Positions 18,471-27,417 of a stretch of 64,000 bases of DNA are shown in pieces. Position numbers and translations under genes: made by a program. Positions within the stretch are counted from its first letter, which is position 1. Every line of letters begins with the position of its first letter. The notes under the pieces were generated by a model that was not told where the DNA came from, did not search any database, and saw only the letters and a list, made by a program, of their open reading frames with translations. Source of the DNA: Flavobacterium omnivorum (GTDB lineage: Bacteria; Bacteroidota; Bacteroidia; Flavobacteriales; Flavobacteriaceae); contig NZ_FNDB01000002.1 of NCBI RefSeq assembly GCF_900099915.1, forward strand, positions 163,910 to 227,909, written 5' to 3'.

Positions 18471-19002
18471 TACAATAGGTTAGACATCATTGATAAACCT
18501 GTAAAACAGGAGTGTTTTTAAGTTCCTCAAGTGGTTACAACTTTTCAATATGCAACAGTTTTTGTGCTTACTCGAGCCAATAATTTTTTTGTGATGCCAA
18601 TTCATCTAGGGTTATTACGGTCCAATAACAGGACACTTCACTAGTTTCTGGTAGTGACTGCTTGAACAAATTCAGGCGCCGAAACACCAAATAGATCATG
18701 CACAGAGCATTCTCTAATTACTCGCTACTCGAAAACAACTATTAAAGTCTTTTTAAAAGTATATTCTACCGCAATTTCTGATTAAAAAGCTGATAAAAAA
18801 TTAACTGATACTCCTGTTTTTCAAGGATTAAAAACTTTTATATATTCTATTTTTTTCATAACTTTAAGTAATTCTATTAATAATAAGATTATGTCTAAAA
18901 TTGTATAGTATCAAGCCGATATGGTAAAAAATAGTATCTCCCGCATGCATTAGGAAGAATGTATTCAAAAAAGAGTCGGTATAATTTAATTCATAAAGTA
19001 TT
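18471..19002. other. 532-bp gene-free region
   Basis: No open frame with convincing protein character is seen on either strand. A small CCTGTAAAACAGG hairpin followed by T-rich sequence near 18496-18521 could act as a weak terminator for the rmuC unit. The rest holds nothing recognisable; the region before the YceI gene presumably carries its promoter. Confidence 0.5.
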
Positions 19003-19542
19003 ATGGAAAAAATTACCTCAATAGCGCTACTCTTTATTGCTCTCGCAATTAACGCCCAGGAAAAATTAGTTTCATATGAAGGTATCACAAATTTTGAAGC
19101 ATCAATACCTTTGTTTGAGGAAGTGAGAGCAACAAATGAAAAAACCACCTGTATTTTGATTACTAAAACAGGTGATATTGCATGTTGGATTAACATCAAA
19201 GATTTTAAATTTAAAAGAAATTTGATGGAAGAGCATTTTAATAAAAATTACATGGAAAGCAACCGGTATCCAAGAGCCGTCTTTAAAGGTACTATTGAAA
19301 AATTTGATTTAAACAACCTTACCTCAGAATTTCGACCCTATCAAATCAGCGGCAAAATAACCATACGGGGTCGTACTAAAAAAATGACAATCAAAGGCAC
19401 ACTAAAAAGAGTCGATAATGTAGTCGAAATCCAATCTGAATTCCCCTTAAACACGGATGATTTTAGGATCGAAATTCCTTTTATAGTGCGCAGTAAAATA
19501 TCGAAAAACGTAAATACTCAAATTGTTTGTGTCCTAAAATAA
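19003..19542 (+). CDS. YceI-family periplasmic lipid-binding-like protein
   Basis: A 179-residue protein with a short signal peptide (ALLFIALAINAQ) and a lipocalin-like beta-barrel of the YceI family: FKFKRNLMEEHFNKNYMES, YPRAVFKGTIEKF and GKITIRGRTKKMTIKGTL. YceI proteins bind amphiphiles such as polyisoprenoids. It lies at the edge of the photolyase/carotenoid island, so a link with isoprenoid or carotenoid handling is conceivable but unproven. It converges with the epimerase gene 2 nt away. Confidence 0.8.
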   Translation: MEKITSIALLFIALAINAQEKLVSYEGITNFEASIPLFEEVRATNEKTTCILITKTGDIACWINIKDFKFKRNLMEEHFNKNYMESNRYPRAVFKGTIEKFDLNNLTSEFRPYQISGKITIRGRTKKMTIKGTLKRVDNVVEIQSEFPLNTDDFRIEIPFIVRSKISKNVNTQIVCVLK

Positions 19543-19544
19543 TT

Positions 19545-20459
19545 CTATTTTGTTAAACAGTCTCGTAATGCTTCTTCTAAATTTTTAAACTTAAATTTAA
19601 AACCAGTTTGTTCTATTTTATCAGAGGAAATTCTTCTTCCTGTTAATACAATTACGGCCATTTCCCCCATCACAAACTTCAGAACAAACGCAGGCACATT
19701 GGGCAACCAGATCGAATAGCCAAAAATACGAGCCAATGTTTTAGAAAATACGGCATTTGTAGTATTGTCGTTAATGGCAGCGTTAAAAGGTCCAACCATT
19801 TCAGTATTTTCAATCGCTTCTAAATACATGGTACACAAATCATCAACATGAATCCATGGCATATATTGGTTACCTGAACCCAATGCTGAACCTAATCTGT
19901 ATTTGAAAAGTGGAATAAGTTTCTTCAAAAAGCCGTCGTTTTTGCCTAAGACTAATCCCGTTCGGATTTTTACGGTCCGAATATTTAAATTTTCTATAAA
20001 ATCAATAGACTCTTCCCATTTTTGGCAAGTGTATCCTAAAAAATCATTGGCTGGAACAGTATCTTCCGTACAGATTTTTTTCCCGTTTACTGCTCCATAA
20101 ATCCCAACGGCTGAGGCTGAAACAAATGCGTCAAGTTTTTTGTAATGCTTTTTTAAAACCGAATACAACAGTTGGGATGATTTTTCTCTACTATCAATGA
20201 TGGCCGCTTTTCGTTTCGCACTCCATCTTTTCTCTGCTATATTTTCGCCTGCCAGATGAATGATGTAATCTGCTTTTAAAACTGCTTCCTCCTCAATTGT
20301 GCCGTTTGCAACATCCCACTTATAGTAGAAAACATCTCCCTTATTTTTCTTTTCAGTTCTACTCAAGATAGAAACTGAATATCCTTTGGTAAGCAACAGC
20401 GCCGTTAAATGTCTACCGATAAATCCCGAACCGCCGCTTATTAAAACATTTTTTTTCAT
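19545..20459 (-). CDS. TIGR01777-family NAD(P)-binding epimerase-like protein
   Basis: A 304-residue extended SDR (SDR39U-type). The N-terminal Rossmann motif is GGSGFIGRHLTALL, then DYIIHLAGENIAEKRW, the SASAVGIYG segment with YG in place of the usual active-site Tyr region, VKIRTGLVLGK and MPWIHVDDL. Substrate unknown. It diverges from the TetR/photolyase operon across a 117-bp region rich in inverted repeats. As I recall, TIGR01777 and SRPBCC domains are sometimes fused, and an SRPBCC gene occurs in the opposing photolyase operon. Confidence 0.85.
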   Translation of the reverse strand: MKKNVLISGGSGFIGRHLTALLLTKGYSVSILSRTEKKNKGDVFYYKWDVANGTIEEEAVLKADYIIHLAGENIAEKRWSAKRKAAIIDSREKSSQLLYSVLKKHYKKLDAFVSASAVGIYGAVNGKKICTEDTVPANDFLGYTCQKWEESIDFIENLNIRTVKIRTGLVLGKNDGFLKKLIPLFKYRLGSALGSGNQYMPWIHVDDLCTMYLEAIENTEMVGPFNAAINDNTTNAVFSKTLARIFGYSIWLPNVPAFVLKFVMGEMAVIVLTGRRISSDKIEQTGFKFKFKNLEEALRDCLTK

Positions 20460-20482
20460 AATAGTGTAAAGCTAATGATTTA

Positions 20483-20538
20483 TAACGATATAAAATTATA
20501 TTAAATTTTGTTTAACTTTATTAATATATCGTTAAACA
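20483..20538. promoter_or_regulatory. Nested inverted repeats in the divergent TIGR01777/TetR promoter region
   Basis: Two perfect inverted repeats overlap: TAACGATATA (20483-20492) with TATATCGTTA (20525-20534), and TGTTTAAC (20509-20516) with GTTAAACA (20531-20538). They lie between the divergent genes and are good candidates for operators of the adjacent TetR-type protein or the CarH-like regulator. A TACCTTTA -7-like element follows at about 20544. Function is inferred. Confidence 0.5.
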
Positions 20539-20576
20539 TTCACTACCTTTATACTCTAATTTGAAACACAGAAAAA

Positions 20577-21236
20577 ATGGCTACTAAAAAAACAGTAATA
20601 ACTAAAGACAAAATAGTTTCAATGTACATGAACTATGTCCTTGAATACAGTGAGAAACCAAAATCAGTATATCATTTTACAAAAATAAATGATTTTTCGG
20701 AAACAGAATTTTATGCCTTTTTTGGTACTACAGAAAGTATTGAGAAAGAAATCTTTAAAATGTTCTTAGAAAAAACAGTTGAATTGCTGAATAAAAACAA
20801 AGATTACGAAACGTATGACATGAAAAGTAAATTGCTTAGTTTTTACTTCACTTTCTTTGAAATACTTACAGCCAACAGAAGTTATGTCGTGATGACCTTA
20901 AAAGAACACAACAATCAATTGAAAAAATTGATGCAACTTTCTGGACTTAGAAACAGTTTTAAAAACTATTTGGCTGAAATTGTTTCTGATGACTTTAGAA
21001 CACAGCAAGAAAAACTTCAAAATTTCCAAGAAAAAACTTTTCAAGAAACCTCTTGGATACAGCTTTTATTAGCATTGAAATTCTGGATAGATGATTCTTC
21101 TCCTGCTTTTGAGAAAACAGATATTTATATCGAAAAATCAGTAAAAGCATCTTTCGAACTAATGAACATTGTGCCTTTAGACAGCTTAATCGACTTTGGA
21201 AAATTTATTTTCAAAGAAAAAATATACAACAAATAA
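20577..21236 (+). CDS. TetR-like transcriptional regulator heading the photolyase operon
   Basis: A 219-residue protein. The N-terminal 55 residues resemble a TetR helix-turn-helix (KDKIVSMYMNYVLEY, then FSETEFYAFFGTTESIEKEIF), followed by an all-helical ligand/dimerisation domain. The HTH is divergent, so DNA binding should be tested. It overlaps the UbiB-like kinase gene by one base and starts the nine-gene plus-strand run ending at 28836. Its own promoter carries inverted repeats, suggesting autoregulation. Confidence 0.75.
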   Translation: MATKKTVITKDKIVSMYMNYVLEYSEKPKSVYHFTKINDFSETEFYAFFGTTESIEKEIFKMFLEKTVELLNKNKDYETYDMKSKLLSFYFTFFEILTANRSYVVMTLKEHNNQLKKLMQLSGLRNSFKNYLAEIVSDDFRTQQEKLQNFQEKTFQETSWIQLLLALKFWIDDSSPAFEKTDIYIEKSVKASFELMNIVPLDSLIDFGKFIFKEKIYNK

Positions 21237-22543
21237 TGAAAACTATAGACTATATTCCTACTTCAAAAATTGAAAGAGCAACAAAACTCGTGCAAACAGG
21301 TGCCAAAGTTGGTGTTAACTATTTAAAATATTATGGAGAAAAAATGGTCAATTCAGATTTGACTCGTGATAAATTAAATGAAGACAATGCAGAGGATATC
21401 TACGATGGGCTAAAAAGTCTGAAAGGAAGTGCTTTGAAAGTTGCCCAAATGCTAAGTATGGACAAAAGTTTTCTACCACAAGCCTATGTCGAAAAATTTT
21501 CGCTTTCCCAATTTTCTGTTCCGCCACTTTCAGCTCCTTTAGTATTAAAAACATTTAAGGCAAATTTTGGAAAAACACCATTTGAAATATTTGATGAATT
21601 CAACTCCACCTCTCTCAATGCAGCTAGTATTGGACAAGTCCACGTTGCCTTTAAAGACGGTAAAAAATTAGCAGTGAAAATTCAATATCCGGGCGTTGCC
21701 AACAGTATTTCGTCTGATTTAGCGATGGTAAAACCCATTGCCATCAGAATGTTTAACCTTCAAGGCAAGGATTCCGATAAATATTTCAAAGAAGTAGAAG
21801 ATAAATTGATTGAGGAAACCAATTATCTCTTGGAATTAAAACAAAGCCAAGAAGTAGTTGCTGCTTGTAAAAAAATTGAAAACTTAGTCTTTCCAGAGTA
21901 TTATCCAAAATTTTCATCAGAGAAAATTATCACCATGGACTGGATGACAGGGATTCACCTTTCTGAGTTTACTAAGAAAAACACGGACCAAAAAGTTGCT
22001 GACAAAGTGGGTCAGGCCTTATGGAATTTCTATATGTACCAAATTCATATACTCAGAAAAGTACACGCTGATCCGCATCCTGGAAATTTCTTAGTGAACG
22101 ATGAAAACGAATTAGTGGCATTGGATTTTGGGTGTATGAAACAAATTCCAATGGACTTTTACACTCCGTATTTTGAGTTGATTGATAAAAAAGTGATCAA
22201 CGACCCTAAAATATTTAATGCTAAATTATTTGATTTAGAAATTTTACGAGCAGACGATTCCAAAGAAGAGGTAACCTATTTCACCGAATTGTTCCATGAT
22301 TTATTATCCTTATTTACGAAGCCATTTCAAGCAAAAACATTCGACTTCTCGGATGAAACTTTTTTTGAAAGTATCGCGCAATTGGGGGAACGATTTTCAA
22401 AAGACACGAATCTTAGAAAAATGAATGGAAACAGAGGCTCTAAGCACTTTATTTACATGAATAGAACCTTTTTTGGCTTATATAATTTGATGTTTGATTT
22501 GAAAGCCAAAATTGTTGTCAATGAATATGAAAAATACAATTAG
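21236..22543 (+). CDS. ABC1/AarF/UbiB-family atypical kinase
   Basis: A 435-residue protein with the family motifs: the helical SALKVAQMLSMD (KxGQ region), ASIGQVHVAFKDGKKLAVKIQYPG (Ala-rich loop and the ATP lysine), EETNYLLELKQ, HADPHPGNFLV and LDFGCM. ABC1 proteins are ATPases linked to isoprenoid-quinone and prenyl-lipid homeostasis. Placement among photolyase and carotenoid genes rather than quinone genes suggests a role in the light response; the substrate is unknown. It is coupled by one-base overlaps both to the TetR-like gene and to the small DUF2256 gene. Confidence 0.88.
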   Translation: MKTIDYIPTSKIERATKLVQTGAKVGVNYLKYYGEKMVNSDLTRDKLNEDNAEDIYDGLKSLKGSALKVAQMLSMDKSFLPQAYVEKFSLSQFSVPPLSAPLVLKTFKANFGKTPFEIFDEFNSTSLNAASIGQVHVAFKDGKKLAVKIQYPGVANSISSDLAMVKPIAIRMFNLQGKDSDKYFKEVEDKLIEETNYLLELKQSQEVVAACKKIENLVFPEYYPKFSSEKIITMDWMTGIHLSEFTKKNTDQKVADKVGQALWNFYMYQIHILRKVHADPHPGNFLVNDENELVALDFGCMKQIPMDFYTPYFELIDKKVINDPKIFNAKLFDLEILRADDSKEEVTYFTELFHDLLSLFTKPFQAKTFDFSDETFFESIAQLGERFSKDTNLRKMNGNRGSKHFIYMNRTFFGLYNLMFDLKAKIVVNEYEKYN

Positions 22544-22677
22544 TGAAAAAGGAAAATCTGCCTTCCAAGATGTGCTTGGTATGCAACCGACCTTTTAACT
22601 GGCGGAAAAAATGGGAGAAAGTATGGGACGAAGTTAAATATTGTAGTGAAAAATGCAAAAAAAACAAAAAGGGTTAG
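22543..22677 (+). CDS. DUF2256 small zinc-ribbon-like protein (44 aa)
   Basis: Starts at a GTG that overlaps the kinase stop codon (TAGTG) and ends 25 nt inside the cryptochrome gene. It is easily missed because of its size. The frame encodes PSKMCLVCNRPFNWRKKWE and then DEVKYCSEKCKKNK, i.e. CxxC and CxxxC cysteine pairs around a Trp-rich core, matching the DUF2256 family. These proteins, as I recall, are usually encoded next to cryptochrome/photolyase genes. It probably binds zinc; its role is unknown. Overlaps on both sides imply translational coupling with the kinase and CRY-DASH. Confidence 0.85.
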   Translation: MKKENLPSKMCLVCNRPFNWRKKWEKVWDEVKYCSEKCKKNKKG

Positions 22678-23957
22678 TGTGGTTTAGAAACGATTTAAGA
22701 GTTACTGATAACGAATCGTTGACAAATGCTATTGATGAAAATGAAACCGTAATCGCGGTGTATTGTTTTGATCCAAGACATTATGAAGAAACAAGATTTG
22801 GATTTAAGAAAACAGAAAAGTTTCGAGCTAAGTTTCTGATTGAATCGGTAACGGCGTTGAAGCAAAATCTAGAAAAATTGAATATTCCCCTTTTGGTTTA
22901 TCACCAAAAACCAGAAGATTTAGTTCCAGATATTTGTAGTAAAAATGAGATTACATCTTTATATTTCCAAGAAGAATGGACGAGTGAGGAAATGGAAATT
23001 TTAGAGAATGTTAAAGTGAAAATTTTAGATTCGATCAATTTTAAAAGTACTTACAATCAGTTCTTATATCATCCTGAAGACATTCCGTTTGACACTGAAT
23101 CGATTCCAAATGTTTTTACACAATTCAGAATTCAGTGTGAAAAAGCAACTAAAATTCGTGCTGAATTTGCGGTTCAACCCATGCCAGAAGACAATTTGAT
23201 TGCAAACGAAACTGTAATCCCTAGCATGGAAACATTAGGTTTTACTGATTTTCAAATGGATTCCAGAACGGCTTTTCCTTTTCTTGGCGGCGAAGACGAA
23301 GCACTGAAACGATTGCAAAATTATTTTTGGGAAACCAAAAAATTAAGTGTTTATAAACTGACTCGCAACGGATTAATTGGAACTGATTTTAGTTCAAAAT
23401 TCTCTCCTTGGTTAGCCAACGGTTCTGTTTCGGCAAGGACTATTTATTGGGAAATCATTAAATACGAACAACAAATCACTAAAAACGAATCTACGTATTG
23501 GTTGATTTTCGAACTGATTTGGAGGGATTACTTTAAATATATTTCACTAAAAAATGGGAATTCTATTTTTAAAATTGGAGGGATTTTAAACAAAAATTAC
23601 GATTGGAAAAAAAACACGGCAGACATTAAAAATTGGATAAACGGGACTACTGCAGCTCCTTTTGTAAATGCAAATATGATAGAATTACAGCAAACAGGCT
23701 GGATGAGTAATCGTGGAAGACAAAATGTAGCTTCCTATTTTGCAAAAGACCTTCTGATCGACTGGCGTATCGGTGCTGCGTATTTTGAAGCGATGCTGAT
23801 AGATTACGATGTGCACAGCAACTATGGCAATTGGATGTATGTATCAGGAGTGGGCAACGATCCTAGAAACCGAAAATTCAATATTGAATTACAAGCTAGC
23901 AATTACGATGGACAATCAAAATTCCAGAATTTATGGTTGCAACAACAATTATTTTAG
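22653..23957 (+). CDS. Cryptochrome DASH
   Basis: A 434-residue photolyase-family flavoprotein. The N-terminal antenna-binding Rossmann domain begins LVWFRNDLRVTDNESL. The C-terminal FAD-binding helical domain has FELIWRDYFKY, GWMSNRGRQNVASYF, IDWRIGAAYFE, NYGNWMYVSGVGNDPR and the DASH-like RKFNIELQASNYD. CRY-DASH proteins repair cyclobutane dimers in single-stranded DNA and may act as blue-light sensors; they commonly carry MTHF as antenna. The start overlaps the DUF2256 gene by 25 nt; the next photolyase gene follows after 9 nt. Confidence 0.92.
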   Translation: MQKKQKGLVWFRNDLRVTDNESLTNAIDENETVIAVYCFDPRHYEETRFGFKKTEKFRAKFLIESVTALKQNLEKLNIPLLVYHQKPEDLVPDICSKNEITSLYFQEEWTSEEMEILENVKVKILDSINFKSTYNQFLYHPEDIPFDTESIPNVFTQFRIQCEKATKIRAEFAVQPMPEDNLIANETVIPSMETLGFTDFQMDSRTAFPFLGGEDEALKRLQNYFWETKKLSVYKLTRNGLIGTDFSSKFSPWLANGSVSARTIYWEIIKYEQQITKNESTYWLIFELIWRDYFKYISLKNGNSIFKIGGILNKNYDWKKNTADIKNWINGTTAAPFVNANMIELQQTGWMSNRGRQNVASYFAKDLLIDWRIGAAYFEAMLIDYDVHSNYGNWMYVSGVGNDPRNRKFNIELQASNYDGQSKFQNLWLQQQLF

Positions 23958-23966
23958 AAAAATAAA

Positions 23967-25451
23967 ATGAACACAAGTAAAAAAATAATCAATGTGGTTT
24001 GGTTTAAAAGAGACCTTCGTTTACAAGATAACGAGGCAATCTTTAATGCAACAAACACGGGCAAGCCAACTTTGTTACTTTATGTATTCGAAAAATCTTT
24101 AGAAAATGATTCGCATTATAGTTCGCGACACTGGAATTTTATAAAGCAATCCATAGTAGATTTAAATAAACAACTGAAACCTTCAAACACACATATTCTA
24201 GCAGTCTCATCGGAGGTGCTTCAAGTTTTTAATATATTAGAAGAACTTTACAAGATAGATACTGTGTTTTCACATCAGGAAACAGGATTGAAAATCACCT
24301 ATGAAAGAGACAAAACATTTAAAAGATTTTGTAAAAACAACCAAATAAACTGGGTTGAAAACACGAATAACGGAATTTTCAGAGCTTTAAGAAACAGAAC
24401 AAATTGGGTATCTCAGTGGGAAGAATATATGAATCAACCCCAATATGTTTTTGATGCTAACCCTACAAATTACCTATCGTCTGAAGCAATCGAAGAACTT
24501 GAAAAAACATTAGAAAAAACAAATCTAGAGACTATTCCAGATAGCATCTTCCAAAAAGGAGGTGCTAACATGGCTGGTAAATATTTACAAACTTTCTTTG
24601 ATGAACGCTACCATAATTACAGCTCACATATTTCAAAACCTTTACTAGCTAGAAAAAGTTGCAGCAGATTATCACCATACATTGCCTGGGGGAATTTATC
24701 CTCAAGACAAGTGTTGCAAAAAGCGGCTGCTTTTAGACTAGTTTGCAAGGACAAAAAACAAATTGATTCCTTTGTATCCCGACTAACATGGCAAGCACAT
24801 TTCATTCAAAAATTTGAAATGGAAGAAATCATGGAATTTGAAAGCGTGAATAAAGGATTTCATTCTTTGAAAAAGAAAATCAATGAGAATTATATTGAAG
24901 CATGGAAAACAGGACAGACTGGATTCCCATTAGTTGACGCTTGCATGCGTTGCTTGAATGAAACAGGCTATCTAAATTTTAGGATGCGCGCTATGCTCGT
25001 TTCCTTTTTTACCCATAATTTGTGGCAGCCATGGCAGGAAGCTACACAACACTTATCTCAAATGTTTTTGGATTTTGAACCTGGCATCCACTTTCCGCAG
25101 TTGCAAATGCAGGCTGGTGAAACCGGTATCAACATGTTGCGCATATACAATCCAATCAAGAACAGCTACGAGCACGATGCTGATGGTGAGTTTATAAAAA
25201 AGTGGGTTCCAGAATTGCGAGATTTACCTCGTGCTTTTATACACGAACCCTATAAAATGACTTATTTAGACCAGAAATTTAACGATTTTGAAGTGGGTGT
25301 CAATTACCCAAAACCAATTGTGAACATGGAAAGAACCAGAAAATTTGCTAGTGATTTTTTATGGCAAATGAAGAAAAATCCTCTGGTAAAAGAGGAAAGT
25401 TCAAGAATTTTAAAACTTCATACCATGGCTGACATTGGCGACAGCGAATAA
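23967..25451 (+). CDS. Divergent cryptochrome/photolyase-family flavoprotein
   Basis: 494 residues. The N-terminal domain (VVWFKRDLRLQDNEAIF) and C-terminal FAD domain (RLTWQAHFIQKFE, GFPLVDACMRCLNETGYLNFRMRAMLVSF) are clear. The usual NxGNWQW segment that lines the flavin is replaced by EPGIHFPQLQMQAG followed by TGINMLRIYNP, so this belongs to a separate branch from CPD photolyases and CRY-DASH. Repair activity cannot be assumed; it may be a photoreceptor or a photolyase of different lesion type. It is cotranscribed with CRY-DASH and the TIGR03643 gene. Confidence 0.88.
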   Translation: MNTSKKIINVVWFKRDLRLQDNEAIFNATNTGKPTLLLYVFEKSLENDSHYSSRHWNFIKQSIVDLNKQLKPSNTHILAVSSEVLQVFNILEELYKIDTVFSHQETGLKITYERDKTFKRFCKNNQINWVENTNNGIFRALRNRTNWVSQWEEYMNQPQYVFDANPTNYLSSEAIEELEKTLEKTNLETIPDSIFQKGGANMAGKYLQTFFDERYHNYSSHISKPLLARKSCSRLSPYIAWGNLSSRQVLQKAAAFRLVCKDKKQIDSFVSRLTWQAHFIQKFEMEEIMEFESVNKGFHSLKKKINENYIEAWKTGQTGFPLVDACMRCLNETGYLNFRMRAMLVSFFTHNLWQPWQEATQHLSQMFLDFEPGIHFPQLQMQAGETGINMLRIYNPIKNSYEHDADGEFIKKWVPELRDLPRAFIHEPYKMTYLDQKFNDFEVGVNYPKPIVNMERTRKFASDFLWQMKKNPLVKEESSRILKLHTMADIGDSE

Positions 25452-25498
25452 CAATAACAGAATCTAGCAATTAAACACAACATTAAAAATAAAATACC

Positions 25499-25783
25499 GT
25501 GACTATTAAAAAAGACCTCACTGATTTAGAAAAGGATAGAATAATCGAAATGGCTTGGGAGGATCGAACTACGTTTGATGCTATTTTACTCCAATTTGGA
25601 TTAAAAGAACAAGAAGTAATTGAGTTAATGCGCACCGAGATGAAACCTTCCAGTTTTAGAATGTGGCGCGAAAGAGTACAAGGTCGTAAAACAAAACATG
25701 AAAAGCGAAGAGACTTTAGGGAAGGACGTTTTAAGTGTACAATGCAGCGACAGATTAACAACAACAAAATTTCTAAAAGATAA
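25499..25783 (+). CDS. TIGR03643-family small protein
   Basis: A 94-residue basic protein starting at GTG (25499). DRIIEMAWEDRTTFDAILLQFGL resembles a helix-turn-helix, and PSSFRMWRERVQGRKTKHEKR is the family signature as I remember it for TIGR03643. Members are typically encoded beside photolyase/cryptochrome genes. The charged C-terminus suggests nucleic-acid contact. It sits between the second photolyase and the SDR gene. Confidence 0.82.
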   Translation: MTIKKDLTDLEKDRIIEMAWEDRTTFDAILLQFGLKEQEVIELMRTEMKPSSFRMWRERVQGRKTKHEKRRDFREGRFKCTMQRQINNNKISKR

Positions 25784-25839
25784 CTTCGGAAAGCATTAAG
25801 AAAATACCGAATAAAATTAAGTAACTAATTGAACAATAT

Positions 25840-26523
25840 ATGAAAAACATAGTAATCATTGGTGGTAGTAAAGGAATTGGCAATGCCATTTTATTACAAC
25901 AATTGGAGAACAACATGGTCTACAACATCAGCAGAAATGCGCCAGAAATTACGCATGCCAATCTAAAACATTTTTCCGTTGATGTTTTACAAGATGCGCT
26001 ACCAGAAATAGAAGCTATAGATACGCTGATTTATTGTCCGGGTTCTATAAATTTAAAACCTATTGGAAGTCTGACTATCGAGGACTTTAGAAATGATTTT
26101 GAAATAAATGTCATTGGAGCTGTAAAATCCATTCAGAAATACTTACCAGTTTTAAAGAAAGGAACAAACCCATCTATTATTCTATTCAGCACCGTAGCCG
26201 CTAAATTAGGAATGCCTTTTCATGCTAGTATTGCTACTGCAAAAGCGGGAGTCGAAGGATTAGTAAAATCATTAGGTGCTGAGTTAGCTTCAGTAGTGCG
26301 GATCAATGCCATCGCTCCAACCATTACTGAAACTTCACTTTCGGCTAACATCTTGAGAAATGATCGTATGAAAGAGAACATGATCGAGCGCCACCCCATG
26401 AAAGGGTATTTGAAACCGGAAGAAGTAGCCAATTTGGCGAACTTCTTGATTTCGGAAAATGCAAAATCAATTTCAGGTCAAGTGTTCGAGATGGATTACG
26501 GAATAGTGACTTTTAAAATATAA
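25840..26523 (+). CDS. SDR-family protein lacking the catalytic tyrosine
   Basis: A 227-residue short-chain dehydrogenase-like protein. The cofactor motif GGSKGIG (residues 8-14), Asn90 (NVIGA) and Ser117 are present, and Lys135 is present in ATAKAG. However, the residue four before the lysine, normally the catalytic Tyr of YxxxK, is Ile131 (SIATAK). It is therefore likely not a conventional oxidoreductase, or it uses another residue. It is located in the photolyase operon between TIGR03643 and folE. Confidence 0.85.
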   Translation: MKNIVIIGGSKGIGNAILLQQLENNMVYNISRNAPEITHANLKHFSVDVLQDALPEIEAIDTLIYCPGSINLKPIGSLTIEDFRNDFEINVIGAVKSIQKYLPVLKKGTNPSIILFSTVAAKLGMPFHASIATAKAGVEGLVKSLGAELASVVRINAIAPTITETSLSANILRNDRMKENMIERHPMKGYLKPEEVANLANFLISENAKSISGQVFEMDYGIVTFKI

Positions 26524-26677
26524 GAAAACAGAATTTTTCTACCATTAAGAAATTAAGACTAGTAGGTTAACGCGCTTACTTATTGTTAATCATCGAATGG
26601 TTTAAATAAAAAATGCTACAGAACGCATTTAAAAAATAAAATAATTAGCCCAATATATAATTGAAATATAGAATACG

Positions 26678-27289
26678 ATGATAAAAGAACTAAAAAGTTA
26701 CGAGAAAATTGAACAGTACGACGCGGAAATAACAGCATCACTAGCAGATAATTACAAAACTATAATTTATAATTTAGGTGAAGATGTCACTCGTGAAGGT
26801 CTAGAAAAAACTCCTGAAAGAGTAGCAAAAGCCATGCAATATTTAACACATGGTTACGGATTAGATCCTCTAGAAATACTTCAATCGGCTATGTTTACTG
26901 AAGACCACAAACAAATGATTGTTGTGAAAGATATTGAAGTGTATTCGATGTGCGAACACCACATGCTTCCTTTTTTTGGTAAGGCACATGTAGCCTATAT
27001 CCCAAATGGAAAGATTGTAGGTTTAAGCAAAATCCCAAGAATTGTGGATGCTTTTGCCAGAAGAATGCAAGTACAAGAACGCTTGACAGACCAAATTAAA
27101 GATTGTATTCAAGAGGCGTTAAATCCACTTGGAGTTGCCGTTGTAATAGAAGCACAACACATGTGTATGCAAATGCGTGGTATTCAAAAACAAAACTCAG
27201 TTACAACCACTTCTTCTTTTACAGGAGCATTTGAAAAAGACAAAACTAGAAAAGAATTTATCAGTTTAATTTCTAATAAATTCAGTTAA
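26678..27289 (+). CDS. folE: GTP cyclohydrolase I
   Basis: A 203-residue type I GTP cyclohydrolase converting GTP to 7,8-dihydroneopterin triphosphate, the first step of folate/pterin synthesis. The zinc-binding segment [38 protein letters not shown], and the second Cys in [10 protein letters not shown] are all intact. Its placement inside a photolyase operon fits a role in supplying the methenyltetrahydrofolate antenna used by photolyases and CRY-DASH; this link is inferred from context. Confidence 0.95.
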   Translation: MIKELKSYEKIEQYDAEITASLADNYKTIIYNLGEDVTREGLEKTPERVAKAMQYLTHGYGLDPLEILQSAMFTEDHKQMIVVKDIEVYSMCEHHMLPFFGKAHVAYIPNGKIVGLSKIPRIVDAFARRMQVQERLTDQIKDCIQEALNPLGVAVVIEAQHMCMQMRGIQKQNSVTTTSSFTGAFEKDKTRKEFISLISNKFS

Positions 27290-27417
27290 TTGAAACTAAA
27301 AAAAAAGTGGTACACTAGCAGGCAGTACTAAAAAAGATTGAAAAAATGCCCTAAAATAGTTCGTCATTTGTGACTAAATAATTGCTAAGTTTACAATCTA
27401 TCGATAAAAACAAAATC

